From Streptomyces albireticuli (GTDB taxonomy: Bacteria; Actinomycetota; Actinomycetes; Streptomycetales; Streptomycetaceae): a stretch of DNA of 64,000 nt. Made by a program: the position numbers and the translations under genes. A model generated the notes under the pieces. It saw only the letters and a list, made by a program, of their open reading frames with translations. It had not been told where the DNA came from and searched no databases. The stretch spans positions 62,001 to 126,000 of the forward strand of contig NZ_JAJQQS010000005.1 in assembly GCF_021228125.1 (NCBI RefSeq), given 5' to 3'. Positions 15,173 to 23,733 of the stretch are shown piece by piece (positions within the stretch are counted from its first letter, which is position 1; each line of letters starts with the position of its first letter).

Positions 15173-16249
15173 TCAGTACACCCCCTCGATGACCTGGGTG
15201 TCGTCGAACGTCGCGACCGGCGCGACGTCCGCCACCGCGTCGCCGCCGGAGCCGTTCCGGGGCTCCGTCCGGGTGGCCTCGTCCCGCTCCAGGTTGTTGG
15301 GGAACAGCGCGGACCTGCTGACGTGGTGCATGACGACCCGGCCCCGCTCCCCGTAGGGCACCCGGCGGCCGGTCTCCGGGTCGACCACCGTGTAGGTGAT
15401 GAACGGCGACAGGGTGTCGAAGACGCACGGGTCGTCGTCGCCGAGCCCGGGGCGTTCGTTGGCCGATCCCAGGGCCATCGTGCTGCCGTAGTTGCCGATC
15501 AGCCGGGTGCCGGGGAAGACCTCGGTGCGCAGCAGGTACCGGGTGTCGGCGTCCATGCTGGCGCCGCCCCAGATGATCGTGTCCACCTTCCGGTTCACCA
15601 GCTCGACGAGCTCCTCGCGCCGGGCCAGCCGTTGCAGCAGCGGCGGCGTGGTCATCAGGAACCTGACGTCCTGGGTCCGCAGGATGTGCCCGGCCTGCTC
15701 GATCACGTGCTCCGCGTAGGCCCGGGCGTCCTCGGCCCTGCCCTCGGCGATGAGCCGTTTCACCCAGCGGGGGTCCATGTCGAGGGTGAAGACGACGCTG
15801 GAGCTGCGCTGGGCCATCCGGGTGGTGAACGGCCCGGCCAGGTGGGGGCCGCTGGGCATGATGTTCAGCCAGTTGCCCTCCGGGACGACGCCGTGTTCCT
15901 TGAGGCTGTCGGCCCACAGACCGAGGTTGCGGGTGAGCCAGTCCTCCAGGAGGACCACCTTCTTCGGTGCCCCGGTGGTGCCGCCGCTCTCGTACACGCC
16001 GACCGGGCGCGCGTCCCCGTCGTACCCGCGGGGGACGAGGTCCTCGACCCGGACGTCCCGCAGCTCGTTCACGATGTTGGGGAAGAGCGACAGGTCGTCG
16101 AAGGTCCTGACGTCGGTGCGCGGGTCGAATTCCAGGGACCTCGCCCTGTCCAGCCAATAGGGGGATCCGGTGTCGGGGCCGAAATGCCACTGCATGGCCG
16201 CCCGTACGAACTCGTCGGGGTCCCGCAGCTGCTCGAAGTCGTGCGACAT
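15173..16249 (-). CDS. LuxE/PaaK-like AMP-forming acyl ligase
   Basis: A 358-residue adenylate-forming enzyme. The P-loop-like motif VGVYESGGTTGAPKKVVLL (around residue 90) is clear, followed by WLNIMPSGPHLAGPF and TIIWGGASMDADTRY. It is shorter than acyl-CoA ligases and of LuxE/coenzyme F390 synthetase size. It does not end with the acyl-accepting C-terminal cysteine of LuxE, so it may pass acyl-AMP or a thioester differently. The start may be ATG 16249 or GTG 16252. It is co-translated with the LuxC-like reductase and diverges from the oxygenase/sugar genes. Confidence 0.85.
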   Translation of the reverse strand: MSHDFEQLRDPDEFVRAAMQWHFGPDTGSPYWLDRARSLEFDPRTDVRTFDDLSLFPNIVNELRDVRVEDLVPRGYDGDARPVGVYESGGTTGAPKKVVLLEDWLTRNLGLWADSLKEHGVVPEGNWLNIMPSGPHLAGPFTTRMAQRSSSVVFTLDMDPRWVKRLIAEGRAEDARAYAEHVIEQAGHILRTQDVRFLMTTPPLLQRLARREELVELVNRKVDTIIWGGASMDADTRYLLRTEVFPGTRLIGNYGSTMALGSANERPGLGDDDPCVFDTLSPFITYTVVDPETGRRVPYGERGRVVMHHVSRSALFPNNLERDEATRTEPRNGSGGDAVADVAPVATFDDTQVIEGVY

Positions 16250-16363
16250 CACGGTTCCGCCTTTCCACGGTCAGGCAGTGCCTGACGACGAGGCTGGATC
16301 ACCGATGCTAGGCGGGGAGTGCGCGGGGCGCCGCTCGGAGCGGCGGCGTCCGGCTGCCTCGTA

Positions 16364-16407
16364 GTAACGCCCGGACGTATGCGTCGTAACACCCGGACGT
16401 ATGCGTC
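16364..16407. promoter_or_regulatory. Two head-to-tail 22-bp operator-like repeats
   Basis: Two adjacent 22-bp copies (16364-16385 and 16386-16407) differ by one base, in the sixth position (G or A). Each contains GACG-tatg-CGTC, a small dyad. The 22-bp step equals two helical turns, so both copies face the same side of the DNA. They lie 115 bp upstream of the LuxE-like gene and 315 bp upstream of the SCO6745-like gene. Confidence 0.7.
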
Positions 16408-16562
16408 CCGCCCTCGCCCGAGGGCCCTGAACACCCGGAACACCGCCGAGCGAGCCCGGGGCACGGCGGTTCCCGCACCGCCGACAAATCTCCGTCAGCG
16501 CACGTCACCCCTTTGTCAACTTTCTTGCCGCGTCGTATGCCCCCCGGCGAAGCTATTCGCTG

Positions 16563-16628
16563 TTTCCCGGAATTGCGGATCCGGCAATTGCGGCACGCGA
16601 CGCCGCTGGAATTCGCGATTCCGGGAAA
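16563..16628. promoter_or_regulatory. Long inverted repeat upstream of the plus-strand cluster
   Basis: TTTCCCGGAATTGCG (16563-16577) is matched at 14 of 15 positions by the inverted copy at 16614-16628. Inside it, AATTGCGG is repeated at 16571 and 16586, 15 bp apart. The element ends about 94 bp before the first plus-strand gene and is a likely regulator binding site or part of the promoter. The rest of the 472-bp divergent gap shows no gene. Confidence 0.55.
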
Positions 16629-16721
16629 ACGACCCGCCACGCCTGGTCGGGTGCCGCGGTGGCGCTGGGTTTCCGTGCGGCACCGCTGTCCGGAACCGCT
16701 CCCGACGTTCTTGAGGGTGTC

Positions 16722-17624
16722 ATGACTGCAACGCCGACCGGTGCTCCTTCCTATGCGCGCCGTTGCGCGCACGCGCTCAATTCGCTGCATGCGATTCCGT
16801 ACTTCACCGACGACCTGGCGAAGGAACTCGCGCCGTCCGGGGTGACCGATCCGACGGGCGTCTACCTCGCGAGCCGGGTGTCCCCGCTCGGTGTCGTGGA
16901 CGCGCCGGTCGTGACCGCCGTCTGCAACGCGTTCGCGCCCCGGTTCGTCGCGGAGCGGATCCCCGCGCTGTGGGAGAAGGTCTCGCCCGAGCGGGCGATC
17001 GAGGCGCGGCTGAAGACCGCCGGCGCGGCCCTGGAGCGGCTGCTCGGCGCGGACGTCGTGCGGTCGGAGGCGATGGCGGAGGCCGCCGCGCTCGCCGGTG
17101 CCGCGGCCTCGGCCGGCCGGTTCCCCGGGCGGCCGCTGTTCGCCGCGAACGCGGCCCTGGACGTGCCCGGGGAGCCGCACCTCGCGCTGTGGCACGCGGC
17201 GACCCTGCTGCGCGAGTACCGGGGTGAGGGGCACATCACCGCGCTCGCCCACGCCGAGCTGACCGGTGTCCACGCGCTCGTCATCGACTGCGCCAGCGAC
17301 CTCGGCATGTCGAAGCAGATCGTGATGCCCCAGCGCGGCTGGACCGAGGAGGAGTGGGCGGCCGCCGAGGAGGAGCTCCGCGAGCGCGGCCTCGTGGACC
17401 GCGACGGCGCGCTGACCGCCCGCGGTACCGCGGTCCGCGAGGAGGTCGAGCGCGAGACGAACCGCCTGGACCGGGCGCCGTACGCGCTCCTGGGCGACGC
17501 GGACACCGAGCGGCTGGCCCTGTACGTCCACGGGCTCGTCAGCGCCGCGGGCCGCGCCGGGGCGTTCATCCCTCAGCTGCTGCCCTTCTTCGCCCCCGAC
17601 ACCGACGCCTGGAACAAGCTCTGA
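16722..17624 (+). CDS. SCO6745 family protein (MarR-like fold), function unknown
   Basis: A 300-residue member of the actinobacterial SCO6745 family, formerly described as MarR/helix-turn-helix-like. The start ATG 16722 has GAGGG upstream. Typical segments are RCAHALNSLHAIPYF, a conserved GYLASRxxPLG-like turn (VYLASRVSPLGVVDAPVV) and DCASDLGMSKQIVMPQRGWTEE, followed by a winged-helix-like part from residue about 205. It leads the plus-strand block, 68 nt before the P450. It may be a regulator or an enzyme; the sequence does not decide. Confidence 0.8.
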   Translation: MTATPTGAPSYARRCAHALNSLHAIPYFTDDLAKELAPSGVTDPTGVYLASRVSPLGVVDAPVVTAVCNAFAPRFVAERIPALWEKVSPERAIEARLKTAGAALERLLGADVVRSEAMAEAAALAGAAASAGRFPGRPLFAANAALDVPGEPHLALWHAATLLREYRGEGHITALAHAELTGVHALVIDCASDLGMSKQIVMPQRGWTEEEWAAAEEELRERGLVDRDGALTARGTAVREEVERETNRLDRAPYALLGDADTERLALYVHGLVSAAGRAGAFIPQLLPFFAPDTDAWNKL

Positions 17625-17692
17625 CGCACGCTCCGTCACGTCGCCACCCCAGCCCCAGAACTCCCAGAGAACGCCAGAGAAGAGGACCCACC

Positions 17693-18934
17693 ATGACGTC
17701 GGCGGCAATATCGGGACCCCCGACCGCACTGTTCTCCCCCGCGTACTACCAGGACCCGTACCCCACCCTGACCTGGCTCCAGGAGAACTCCCCGGTCCAC
17801 GAGTTCCGCTTCCCGGTCGGCGACGTGCCCACCTGGATCGTCACCCGGTACGAGGACGTCAAGGCCGTGCTGGCCGACCCCCGCTACAGCGCGGAGGCCG
17901 CCACCTACGCCACCCCCGAGTTCAAGGCCGCCGGCCTGGTCGCCGCCGAGGGGACGATCCTGGAGCGCGGCATCGCCGTCGTCGACCCGCCCCACCACAC
18001 CCGGCTGCGCCGCCTGGCGATGAAGCCGTTCACCACGCGCCGGGTCCAGGAGTGGCGGGAGACCGTGCGCGCCATCGTCGGGCGCACCCTGGAGGACTGC
18101 GCGCGCCGCGAGCGGTTCGACGTCATGGACGACTACGCGGGCGAGGTCGCCGCCAAGACCCTCGGCGAGATCCTCGGTTTCCGCATCGAGCGCCACCGGG
18201 AGCTGGTCGAGGCCCTCAACCAGGCCTTCCCGTCCGACCCGGCGCTGATCCACGAGGCCGGCCCCGCCTTCGGCCGGATCTGCGAGTACTCCGCCGAGCT
18301 CGTCGCGGAGAAGCGCCTGCACCCCGGCGAGGACCTCACCTCCGCGCTGATCCAGACCAGCGACGACGACGGCGACCGCCTCGACGAGGACGAGCTCGTC
18401 GGCATGGTCGCCGCCATGATCATGGGTGGCAGCGACACGGTCCGCGGGTTCATCGGCAACGCCGTGCTGGCCCTGCTCGACCACCCGGACCAGGCCGACC
18501 TGCTCCGCACCTCCCCCGACCTGGCCGGCAACGCCGTCGAGGAGCTGCTGCGCTACGACGGCGCGCTCAGCACCGCGCTGTTCCGCGTCACCACCGAGGA
18601 GATCGAGCTGGCGGGTACGAAGCTGCCCGCCGGGGCGCCCGTGATCGCCGGGCTGCTGGCCGCCAACCGCGATCCCCGGCACTTCCCCGAGCCCGAGCGG
18701 CTCGACATCGCCCGTACCGGGAAGCGGCACGTCGGCTTCGGCCACGGCCTGCACAACTGCATGGGCGCGGCCCTGGCCCGCCTGGAGGGCGAGATCGCCA
18801 TCCACGCCCTGGTCGAGCGCTTCCCGAAGCTTGCCCTGGACGTCCCGCGCGAGGAGCTGCGCTACATCGACAGCTGGGCGATCCGCCGGCTGACCGCGCT
18901 GCCGGTCACCGCCTCGGGCGCGTCCCGGGCCTGA
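17693..18934 (+). CDS. Cytochrome P450
   Basis: A 413-residue bacterial class I P450. Visible motifs are the I-helix MIMGGSDTVRGF with Thr249, the K-helix E-x-x-R in VEELLRYDG, and the heme loop FGHGLHNCMG with Cys356 as the thiolate ligand. All essential elements are intact, so it should be a functional monooxygenase. It is followed by a ferredoxin gene that probably reduces it. It is expected to hydroxylate the unknown aglycone of this cluster. Confidence 0.95.
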   Translation: MTSAAISGPPTALFSPAYYQDPYPTLTWLQENSPVHEFRFPVGDVPTWIVTRYEDVKAVLADPRYSAEAATYATPEFKAAGLVAAEGTILERGIAVVDPPHHTRLRRLAMKPFTTRRVQEWRETVRAIVGRTLEDCARRERFDVMDDYAGEVAAKTLGEILGFRIERHRELVEALNQAFPSDPALIHEAGPAFGRICEYSAELVAEKRLHPGEDLTSALIQTSDDDGDRLDEDELVGMVAAMIMGGSDTVRGFIGNAVLALLDHPDQADLLRTSPDLAGNAVEELLRYDGALSTALFRVTTEEIELAGTKLPAGAPVIAGLLAANRDPRHFPEPERLDIARTGKRHVGFGHGLHNCMGAALARLEGEIAIHALVERFPKLALDVPREELRYIDSWAIRRLTALPVTASGASRA

Positions 18935-19057
18935 GCGCAGCACCGGTCCGCCGAGGCGCGGCGGAACCACCGCCCGCGCCCCGGCGGACCGCCCACCAGC
19001 CGATCGCCGGAGCCGCCGTAACCACCGGCCGGGGTCCCGGCCCGAAGGAGAGCCACC

Positions 19058-19273
19058 ATGCGAGCCACCGCCCACGTCGACCGGAACCTCTGCCTCGGTG
19101 CGGGGCTGTGCGAGGTGATGGCCTCGGAGCTGTTCCGGCTGGACGCCGAGGGCATCGCCGTCGCCACCGCGGACGCCTCCGGGGAGACCGGCCCGGACCG
19201 TCTCGAACTCCTGCGGGACATCGCCGACTGCTGCCCGACCGGCGCCATCACCGTCACCACGACCGACGACTGA
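19058..19273 (+). CDS. Ferredoxin, 3Fe-4S/4Fe-4S type
   Basis: A 71-residue P450-associated ferredoxin with Cys12-x5-Cys18 and a C-terminal CCPTGAI (Cys58/59 before Pro). The spacing C-x5-C, with no second cysteine between, is that of single-cluster 3Fe-4S ferredoxins of actinobacteria. It lies 123 nt after the P450 and should carry electrons to it. It may also serve the 3-dehydratase at 27974 and be charged by KorAB at 31862-34838. Confidence 0.93.
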   Translation: MRATAHVDRNLCLGAGLCEVMASELFRLDAEGIAVATADASGETGPDRLELLRDIADCCPTGAITVTTTDD

Positions 19274-19334
19274 CCGACGACCGACCGGCCACGACCACCC
19301 GGCCGGTCCGAGAAATCCATCACGGGGGAGAGAG

Positions 19335-20819
19335 ATGCCAGCAGAAGCCATGGACACGGACGTCGTCGTCGTAGGCGCGGGCCCCGCCGGGCTCATGCTC
19401 GCCGCGGAACTGCGCCTCGCCGGCGCGGACGTCGTCGTCCTGGAGCGCGAGAGCGATTCCCACGTCGAGTCCCGCGGCATGGGGTTCACGGCGCGCACCC
19501 TGGAGGTGTTCGACCAGCGCGGCCTGCTGCCCCGCTTCGGCGACCTGAACCGCTCGCCCGGCGGCCACTTCGGCAGCGTGCCCATCGACTTCGCGGTCGG
19601 CGGCGGTACGCACGCGAGCGTCACCGGCGTCTCGCAGGCGCGCACCGTCGAGGTGCTCGGCGCGTGGGCCCGGGAGCTCGGCGTCGACATCCGCCGCGAC
19701 CACGAGGTCACGGGCCTCGCGGACACCGGCGCGCACGTCGAGGTGGAGGTCCGGACCCCGGCCGGCGAGGTGCGGCTCACCGCCCCGTACCTGGTCGGCT
19801 GCGACGGCGGCCGCAGCGTCGTCCGCAAGCTCGGCGGCTTCGCCTTCCCCGGCACCGACGCCACCGCCGAGATGCTCCTCGCCGACGTCAAGGACTTCGA
19901 GCTGCCCAAGCTGTGGTCGGGCTCGCGGCGCCCGGGCGGCATGCTGCTGGCCGCGCCGCTGGGCGAGGACACGATGCGCGTGGTGGTCTACGAGCACGGC
20001 ATGACGCCCGTGCCGCGCACCGGCCCGCCCGCGTTCTCCGAGGTCGCCGAGGCCTGGCGGCGGGTCAGCGGGGACGACATCTCCGACGCCACCCCGCTGT
20101 GGGTGAGCTCCTTCACGGACGCGTCGCGCCAGGCGAGCGAGTACCGGCGTGGCCGGGTGCTGCTGGCCGGCGACGCCGCGCACATCCACCTGCCCGCGAG
20201 CGGCCAGGGCATGAACGTCAGCATCCAGGACGCCGTGAACCTCGGCTGGAAGCTCGGCGCCGTGGTCACCGGCGGCGCCGCCGAGGACCTCCTCGACACG
20301 TACCACGCGGAGCGCCACCCGGTCGGCGCGGAGCTGCTGAAGAACACCCGCGCGCAGGCCACGCTGTTCCTCGGCGGCGACGAGACGCAGCCGCTGCGCG
20401 ACGTCCTCACCCAGGTGTTCCGCCGCGAGGACGCGGCCCGCTACCTCGCGGGCCTGGTCAGCGGCCTGGACATCCGCTACGACGTCGGCCCCGGCGGGCA
20501 CCCGCTGCTCGGCGCGCGGATGCCGGAGACCCAGCTCGTCCTGGCGGACGGCGAGAAGGCCACCAGCACCGAGCTGCTGCACACGGCGCGCGGCGTGCTG
20601 CTGGTCCTCGGCGACGCCGAGGGCGCCGCGGTGACCGCGGGCGCCTGGGCGGACCGCCTGGACGTGGTGACCGCGCGGGCCGCCTACGCCCCGGAGCCCG
20701 GCGAGCCCGCCGAGCCCGACGCCCTGCTGATCCGGCCGGACGGATACGTGGCCTGGGTGAGCGGTGACGGCGACCTGGAGGCGGCCCTGCGCCGCTGGTT
20801 CGGCGAACCCGCCGTCTGA
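19335..20819 (+). CDS. FAD-dependent aromatic monooxygenase
   Basis: A 494-residue class A flavin monooxygenase (PgaE/RdmE-like). Motifs are VVVVGAGPAGLMLAAEL (FAD-binding, residue about 9), the GCDGGRSVVRK segment with the DG motif, and VLLAGDAAHIHLPASGQGMN. The C-terminal thioredoxin-like domain typical of aromatic polyketide hydroxylases follows from about residue 395. A GGGGGAGAG ribosome site precedes ATG 19335. It is likely to hydroxylate or cleave an aromatic ring of the cluster product. Confidence 0.92.
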   Translation: MPAEAMDTDVVVVGAGPAGLMLAAELRLAGADVVVLERESDSHVESRGMGFTARTLEVFDQRGLLPRFGDLNRSPGGHFGSVPIDFAVGGGTHASVTGVSQARTVEVLGAWARELGVDIRRDHEVTGLADTGAHVEVEVRTPAGEVRLTAPYLVGCDGGRSVVRKLGGFAFPGTDATAEMLLADVKDFELPKLWSGSRRPGGMLLAAPLGEDTMRVVVYEHGMTPVPRTGPPAFSEVAEAWRRVSGDDISDATPLWVSSFTDASRQASEYRRGRVLLAGDAAHIHLPASGQGMNVSIQDAVNLGWKLGAVVTGGAAEDLLDTYHAERHPVGAELLKNTRAQATLFLGGDETQPLRDVLTQVFRREDAARYLAGLVSGLDIRYDVGPGGHPLLGARMPETQLVLADGEKATSTELLHTARGVLLVLGDAEGAAVTAGAWADRLDVVTARAAYAPEPGEPAEPDALLIRPDGYVAWVSGDGDLEAALRRWFGEPAV

Positions 20820-20842
20820 GCGCCGGCCGCCTTCCGCAAAGC

Positions 20843-20965
20843 CCGTACGCGGCGGGCCCGTACACGGCACGGACCGTACGCGGCGGGCCCGTACATGGCA
20901 CGGCCCGTACGGCACGCGGCCCGTACACGGCGCGGCCCCGTACGACACGCGGCCCGCTCCGGCCG
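20843..20965. repeat. 31-bp tandem repeat upstream of first ABM gene
   Basis: Two 31-bp units (20843-20873 and 20874-20904) differ at two positions and are followed by shorter derivatives that repeat CCCGTACRCGGC-type words to 20965. The array lies between the FAD monooxygenase and the ABM gene. Confidence 0.75.
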
Positions 20966-21012
20966 TACCCCGCCCGCCCCACCACTCAACGACCGAAACG
21001 ACCGAGGTGACC

Positions 21013-21666
21013 ATGACCGTCCCCGCCGTCCGGCTGTCCACCGCGCCGGAGATCAACCGCCCCGACGTGCACACGGTGTACATGAGCCACTGGTTCGTCG
21101 ACGGCGCCGCGCAGGGTCGCGCCGTCCTCGACGAGATCGTGGACGCGTGGGAGCGGTCCCCCTGGTTCGAGGGGGTCCTCTCACTCTCGTGCTACCTGAG
21201 CACCGAGCACGACACCGTGCTGACGTACGCCCAGTGCGCGAACGACGACGTCTACCGCCCGTTCCTGCGCAGCCTGCCCGCCGGGCCCGCGCGTACCGAG
21301 CCGATCGCCTACCGCCCGCACCGCAGCGTGGTGCGGGACCCGGCGGCCGGCACGCCCGGCACCGTGGCCCTCGCCAGCTTCGACGTGGACGGCGCGGAGT
21401 GCCAGCGGCGCATCGTGGGCACCGTCGTGAACCACCTGGAGTCCGCTCCGGCGGAGGACCAGGAGGGCCTGATCGCCGCGCACTTCCACCTCAGCGTGGA
21501 CGGCACACGGGTCATGAACTTCGCGGAGTGGACGAGCGACGAGGCGCACGCCGCGTTCCTCGACGGGGCCACCCGCCGCCGGTCGCTGCGGCTGTCCCTG
21601 GACACCCCGGGGGTCCGGCCCATCGGCTTCAAGCGCTACCACCTGCACCGGAGCCTCGGGGCCTGA
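21013..21666 (+). CDS. Double-domain ABM-fold protein 1
   Basis: A 217-residue protein made of two dimeric-alpha/beta-barrel (antibiotic biosynthesis monooxygenase) halves, about residues 15-100 and 115-210. The second half carries AHFHLSVDGTRVMNFAEW, TSDEAHAAFL and PGVRPIGFKRYHLH, the best conserved stretches. It is a paralogue of the protein at 25112. Small ABM proteins oxidise phenols to quinones without cofactors in aromatic antibiotic pathways. Whether these two-domain forms are enzymes or only binding proteins is not clear. Confidence 0.85.
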   Translation: MTVPAVRLSTAPEINRPDVHTVYMSHWFVDGAAQGRAVLDEIVDAWERSPWFEGVLSLSCYLSTEHDTVLTYAQCANDDVYRPFLRSLPAGPARTEPIAYRPHRSVVRDPAAGTPGTVALASFDVDGAECQRRIVGTVVNHLESAPAEDQEGLIAAHFHLSVDGTRVMNFAEWTSDEAHAAFLDGATRRRSLRLSLDTPGVRPIGFKRYHLHRSLGA

Positions 21667-21683
21667 CCCCCGGCCGCCGGCCG

Positions 21684-21715
21684 CGGTGCCCCGGCGGGGA
21701 ACTCCGCGGGCACCG
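21684..21715 (+). terminator. Possible terminator hairpin
   Basis: CGGTGCCC (21684-21691) pairs with GGGCACCG (21708-21715), 17 nt beyond the first ABM gene and upstream of the MFS gene. Confidence 0.45.
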
Positions 21716-21892
21716 GCGGGAAATGCCGGCGGGGAGAGGGCGCCGATTCCGTCGTCGGTGCCCGGCGCCCCCTCCCCGTCACCCTTCACCGGGCCGACCA
21801 CCCAGACCCCCGGGGCCGCGCTCCAGCGGAACGCGGCCCCCGCGGCGCCCTCCACCGAGGGCGGACCGCACCGCACGAGAGAAAGGTTGTCC

Positions 21893-23581
21893 ATGGTGGT
21901 TGCTCCGGCCAAGGCAGGCAGGAGGGAATGGATCGGGCTGGCCATGCTGGCCCTGCCCACCCTGCTGGTCTCGATGGACCTGACGGTGCTGCACCTCGCC
22001 GTCCCCGCCCTCACCGAGGATCTGCGCCCCAGCGGTACCGAACTGCTGTGGATCGTCGACGTCTACGGCTTCCTGATCGCGGGCAGCCTGGTCACGGCGG
22101 GCACCCTCGGCGACCGCATCGGCCGCCGGAAGCTGCTGCTCTTCGGCGCCGCCGCGTTCGGCGCGATGTCGGTCCTCGCGGCGTTCGCCAACAGCCCGGC
22201 CACGCTCATCGTGGCGCGCGGCCTGCTGGGCGTCGCGGGCGCGACGCTGATGCCGTCGACGATGGCCCTGATCCGCAACATGTTCCACGACGAGGTGCAG
22301 CGCTCGCGCGCCATCGGCATCTGGATGACCAGCTTCATGGCCGGCGCGACGCTCGGCCCGCTGGTCGGCGGCGCGCTGCTCAACGCCTTCTGGTGGGGCT
22401 CGGTGTTCCTCATGGGCGTACCGGTCATGGCGCTGCTGCTCCTCTTCGGGCCGAAGCTGCTGCCCGAGTACCGGGCCGAGGAGGCCGGCCGGGTCGACCT
22501 CGTCAGCGCGCTGATGTCGCTGGTGGCCGTCCTGGCCGTGGTCTTCGGGGTCAAGCGGGCCGCCGAGCACGGCGTGACGGTCCTCTCCGCGGCCGTCTTC
22601 GTCGCGGGCCTGCTGGTCGGCTGGGCGTTCGTCCGCCGGCAGCGCGGTACCGCCGAACCGCTCCTCGACCTGAGCCTGTTCAAGAACGCCCGGTTCAACC
22701 TCGCGGTCCTCGCGCTGGTCCTGAACACCGGCGTCATGATGGGCATCAACTTCTTCGCCGCCCAGTACCTCCAGCTCGTCCACGGCCTCTCGCCGCTGGA
22801 CGCGGGCCTGTGGACGCTGCCGATGACGCTCGCGGGCATCCCCGTGGCGCTGCTGACCCCCAACCTGGCGCGGCGCGTCCGCCCCGCGTACATCATGGCC
22901 CTGGGCCTGCTGGTCGCGGCCGCCGGCTTCCTGATCATCACCCAGGTCGACGAGTCGGGCCTGCCCGTGCTGGTCTGCGGCACCGTGGTGATGTTCATGG
23001 GCCTGTCCGCGATGGGCGTCCTCGGCACCACCATGGCCGTGAGCGCCACCCGGCCCGAGGAGGCGGGCGCGGCGTCGGCCATCACCTCGACCGGCAACGA
23101 GCTCGGCGGCGCGCTGGGCCTCGCCGTCCTCGGCAGCATCGGCAGCGCCGTCTACCGGGCCGGCACGGAGGACAGCGCCGGGATCCCGACCGATCTGGCC
23201 GGGTCCGCCAAGGAGTCGCTCGGCGGGGCCGTGCAGGCGGTCACCTATCTGCCGCGGCAGGTGGGCGACAGGGTCCTGGAGGCGGCCCGGTCCGCGTTCC
23301 TGGACAGCCTGCACGTCGTCGCCCTGGTCTGCGCCGTCGTCGTGGTCCTGCTGGCCGCCGCCGTGGCGGTGCTGCTCCGCGACACCGGCCGGCAGGACGG
23401 ATCGCAGGACGGGACGGACGGCGGGACGGGCAGCGGGACGGACGCCGGGGCTGAGGCCGCGGCGGCCGGAACCGGCGAGGACACCGCCGGTTCCGGCACC
23501 GGCGCGGACACCCCCGGTACGGCCGCCGGTACGGCCCCCGGTACGGCCGCCAAGGCGGGCGCCGAGGCCGTCACCTCGTGA
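21893..23581 (+). CDS. MFS drug exporter, 14-TM DHA2 type
   Basis: A 562-residue major facilitator exporter. ATG 21893 follows a GAGAGAAAGG ribosome site; the frame is open farther upstream without a start of quality. About 14 hydrophobic segments are visible, with motif A-like LGDRIGRRKLLLFGA after helix 2 and GLLGVAGATLMPSTMALI near helix 4. The last 60 residues are a low-complexity Gly/Thr/Asp/Ala tail. It probably exports the product of this cluster or gives self-resistance. Confidence 0.93.
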   Translation: MVVAPAKAGRREWIGLAMLALPTLLVSMDLTVLHLAVPALTEDLRPSGTELLWIVDVYGFLIAGSLVTAGTLGDRIGRRKLLLFGAAAFGAMSVLAAFANSPATLIVARGLLGVAGATLMPSTMALIRNMFHDEVQRSRAIGIWMTSFMAGATLGPLVGGALLNAFWWGSVFLMGVPVMALLLLFGPKLLPEYRAEEAGRVDLVSALMSLVAVLAVVFGVKRAAEHGVTVLSAAVFVAGLLVGWAFVRRQRGTAEPLLDLSLFKNARFNLAVLALVLNTGVMMGINFFAAQYLQLVHGLSPLDAGLWTLPMTLAGIPVALLTPNLARRVRPAYIMALGLLVAAAGFLIITQVDESGLPVLVCGTVVMFMGLSAMGVLGTTMAVSATRPEEAGAASAITSTGNELGGALGLAVLGSIGSAVYRAGTEDSAGIPTDLAGSAKESLGGAVQAVTYLPRQVGDRVLEAARSAFLDSLHVVALVCAVVVVLLAAAVAVLLRDTGRQDGSQDGTDGGTGSGTDAGAEAAAAGTGEDTAGSGTGADTPGTAAGTAPGTAAKAGAEAVTS

Positions 23582-23615
23582 GCGGGCCGGCGGCGCCCAT
23601 GTAAGGCGCCCTTCC

Positions 23616-23656
23616 CCGGGCCGCCCGGCGGGACGCGCTCCCGCCGGGCGGCCCGG
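23616..23656 (+). terminator. Strong hairpin inside the cluster, before the glycosyltransferase
   Basis: A perfect 18-bp stem (23616-23633 with 23639-23656) encloses the 5-nt loop CGCGC. It stands between the MFS gene and the glycosyltransferase and probably ends or attenuates the first transcript. Confidence 0.75.
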
Positions 23657-23733
23657 GACGGCACCCCGGTCACGCCCGTCACACCCGCCCGTACGAGCCC
23701 GCCCCGCAACCAGGCCACACAAGGAGCACGCAC

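Noticed and set aside
13782..16268. A single 828-residue minus-strand frame covering both LuxC- and LuxE-like regions
   Set aside because: Only its last 462 residues read as LuxC; the rest is the wrong frame across the LuxE-like gene, which has its own clear protein.
17693..18934. P450 as a DesVIII/AknT-type inactive helper of the glycosyltransferase
   Set aside because: The heme cysteine, ExxR and the I-helix Thr are all present, so it should be a working P450.
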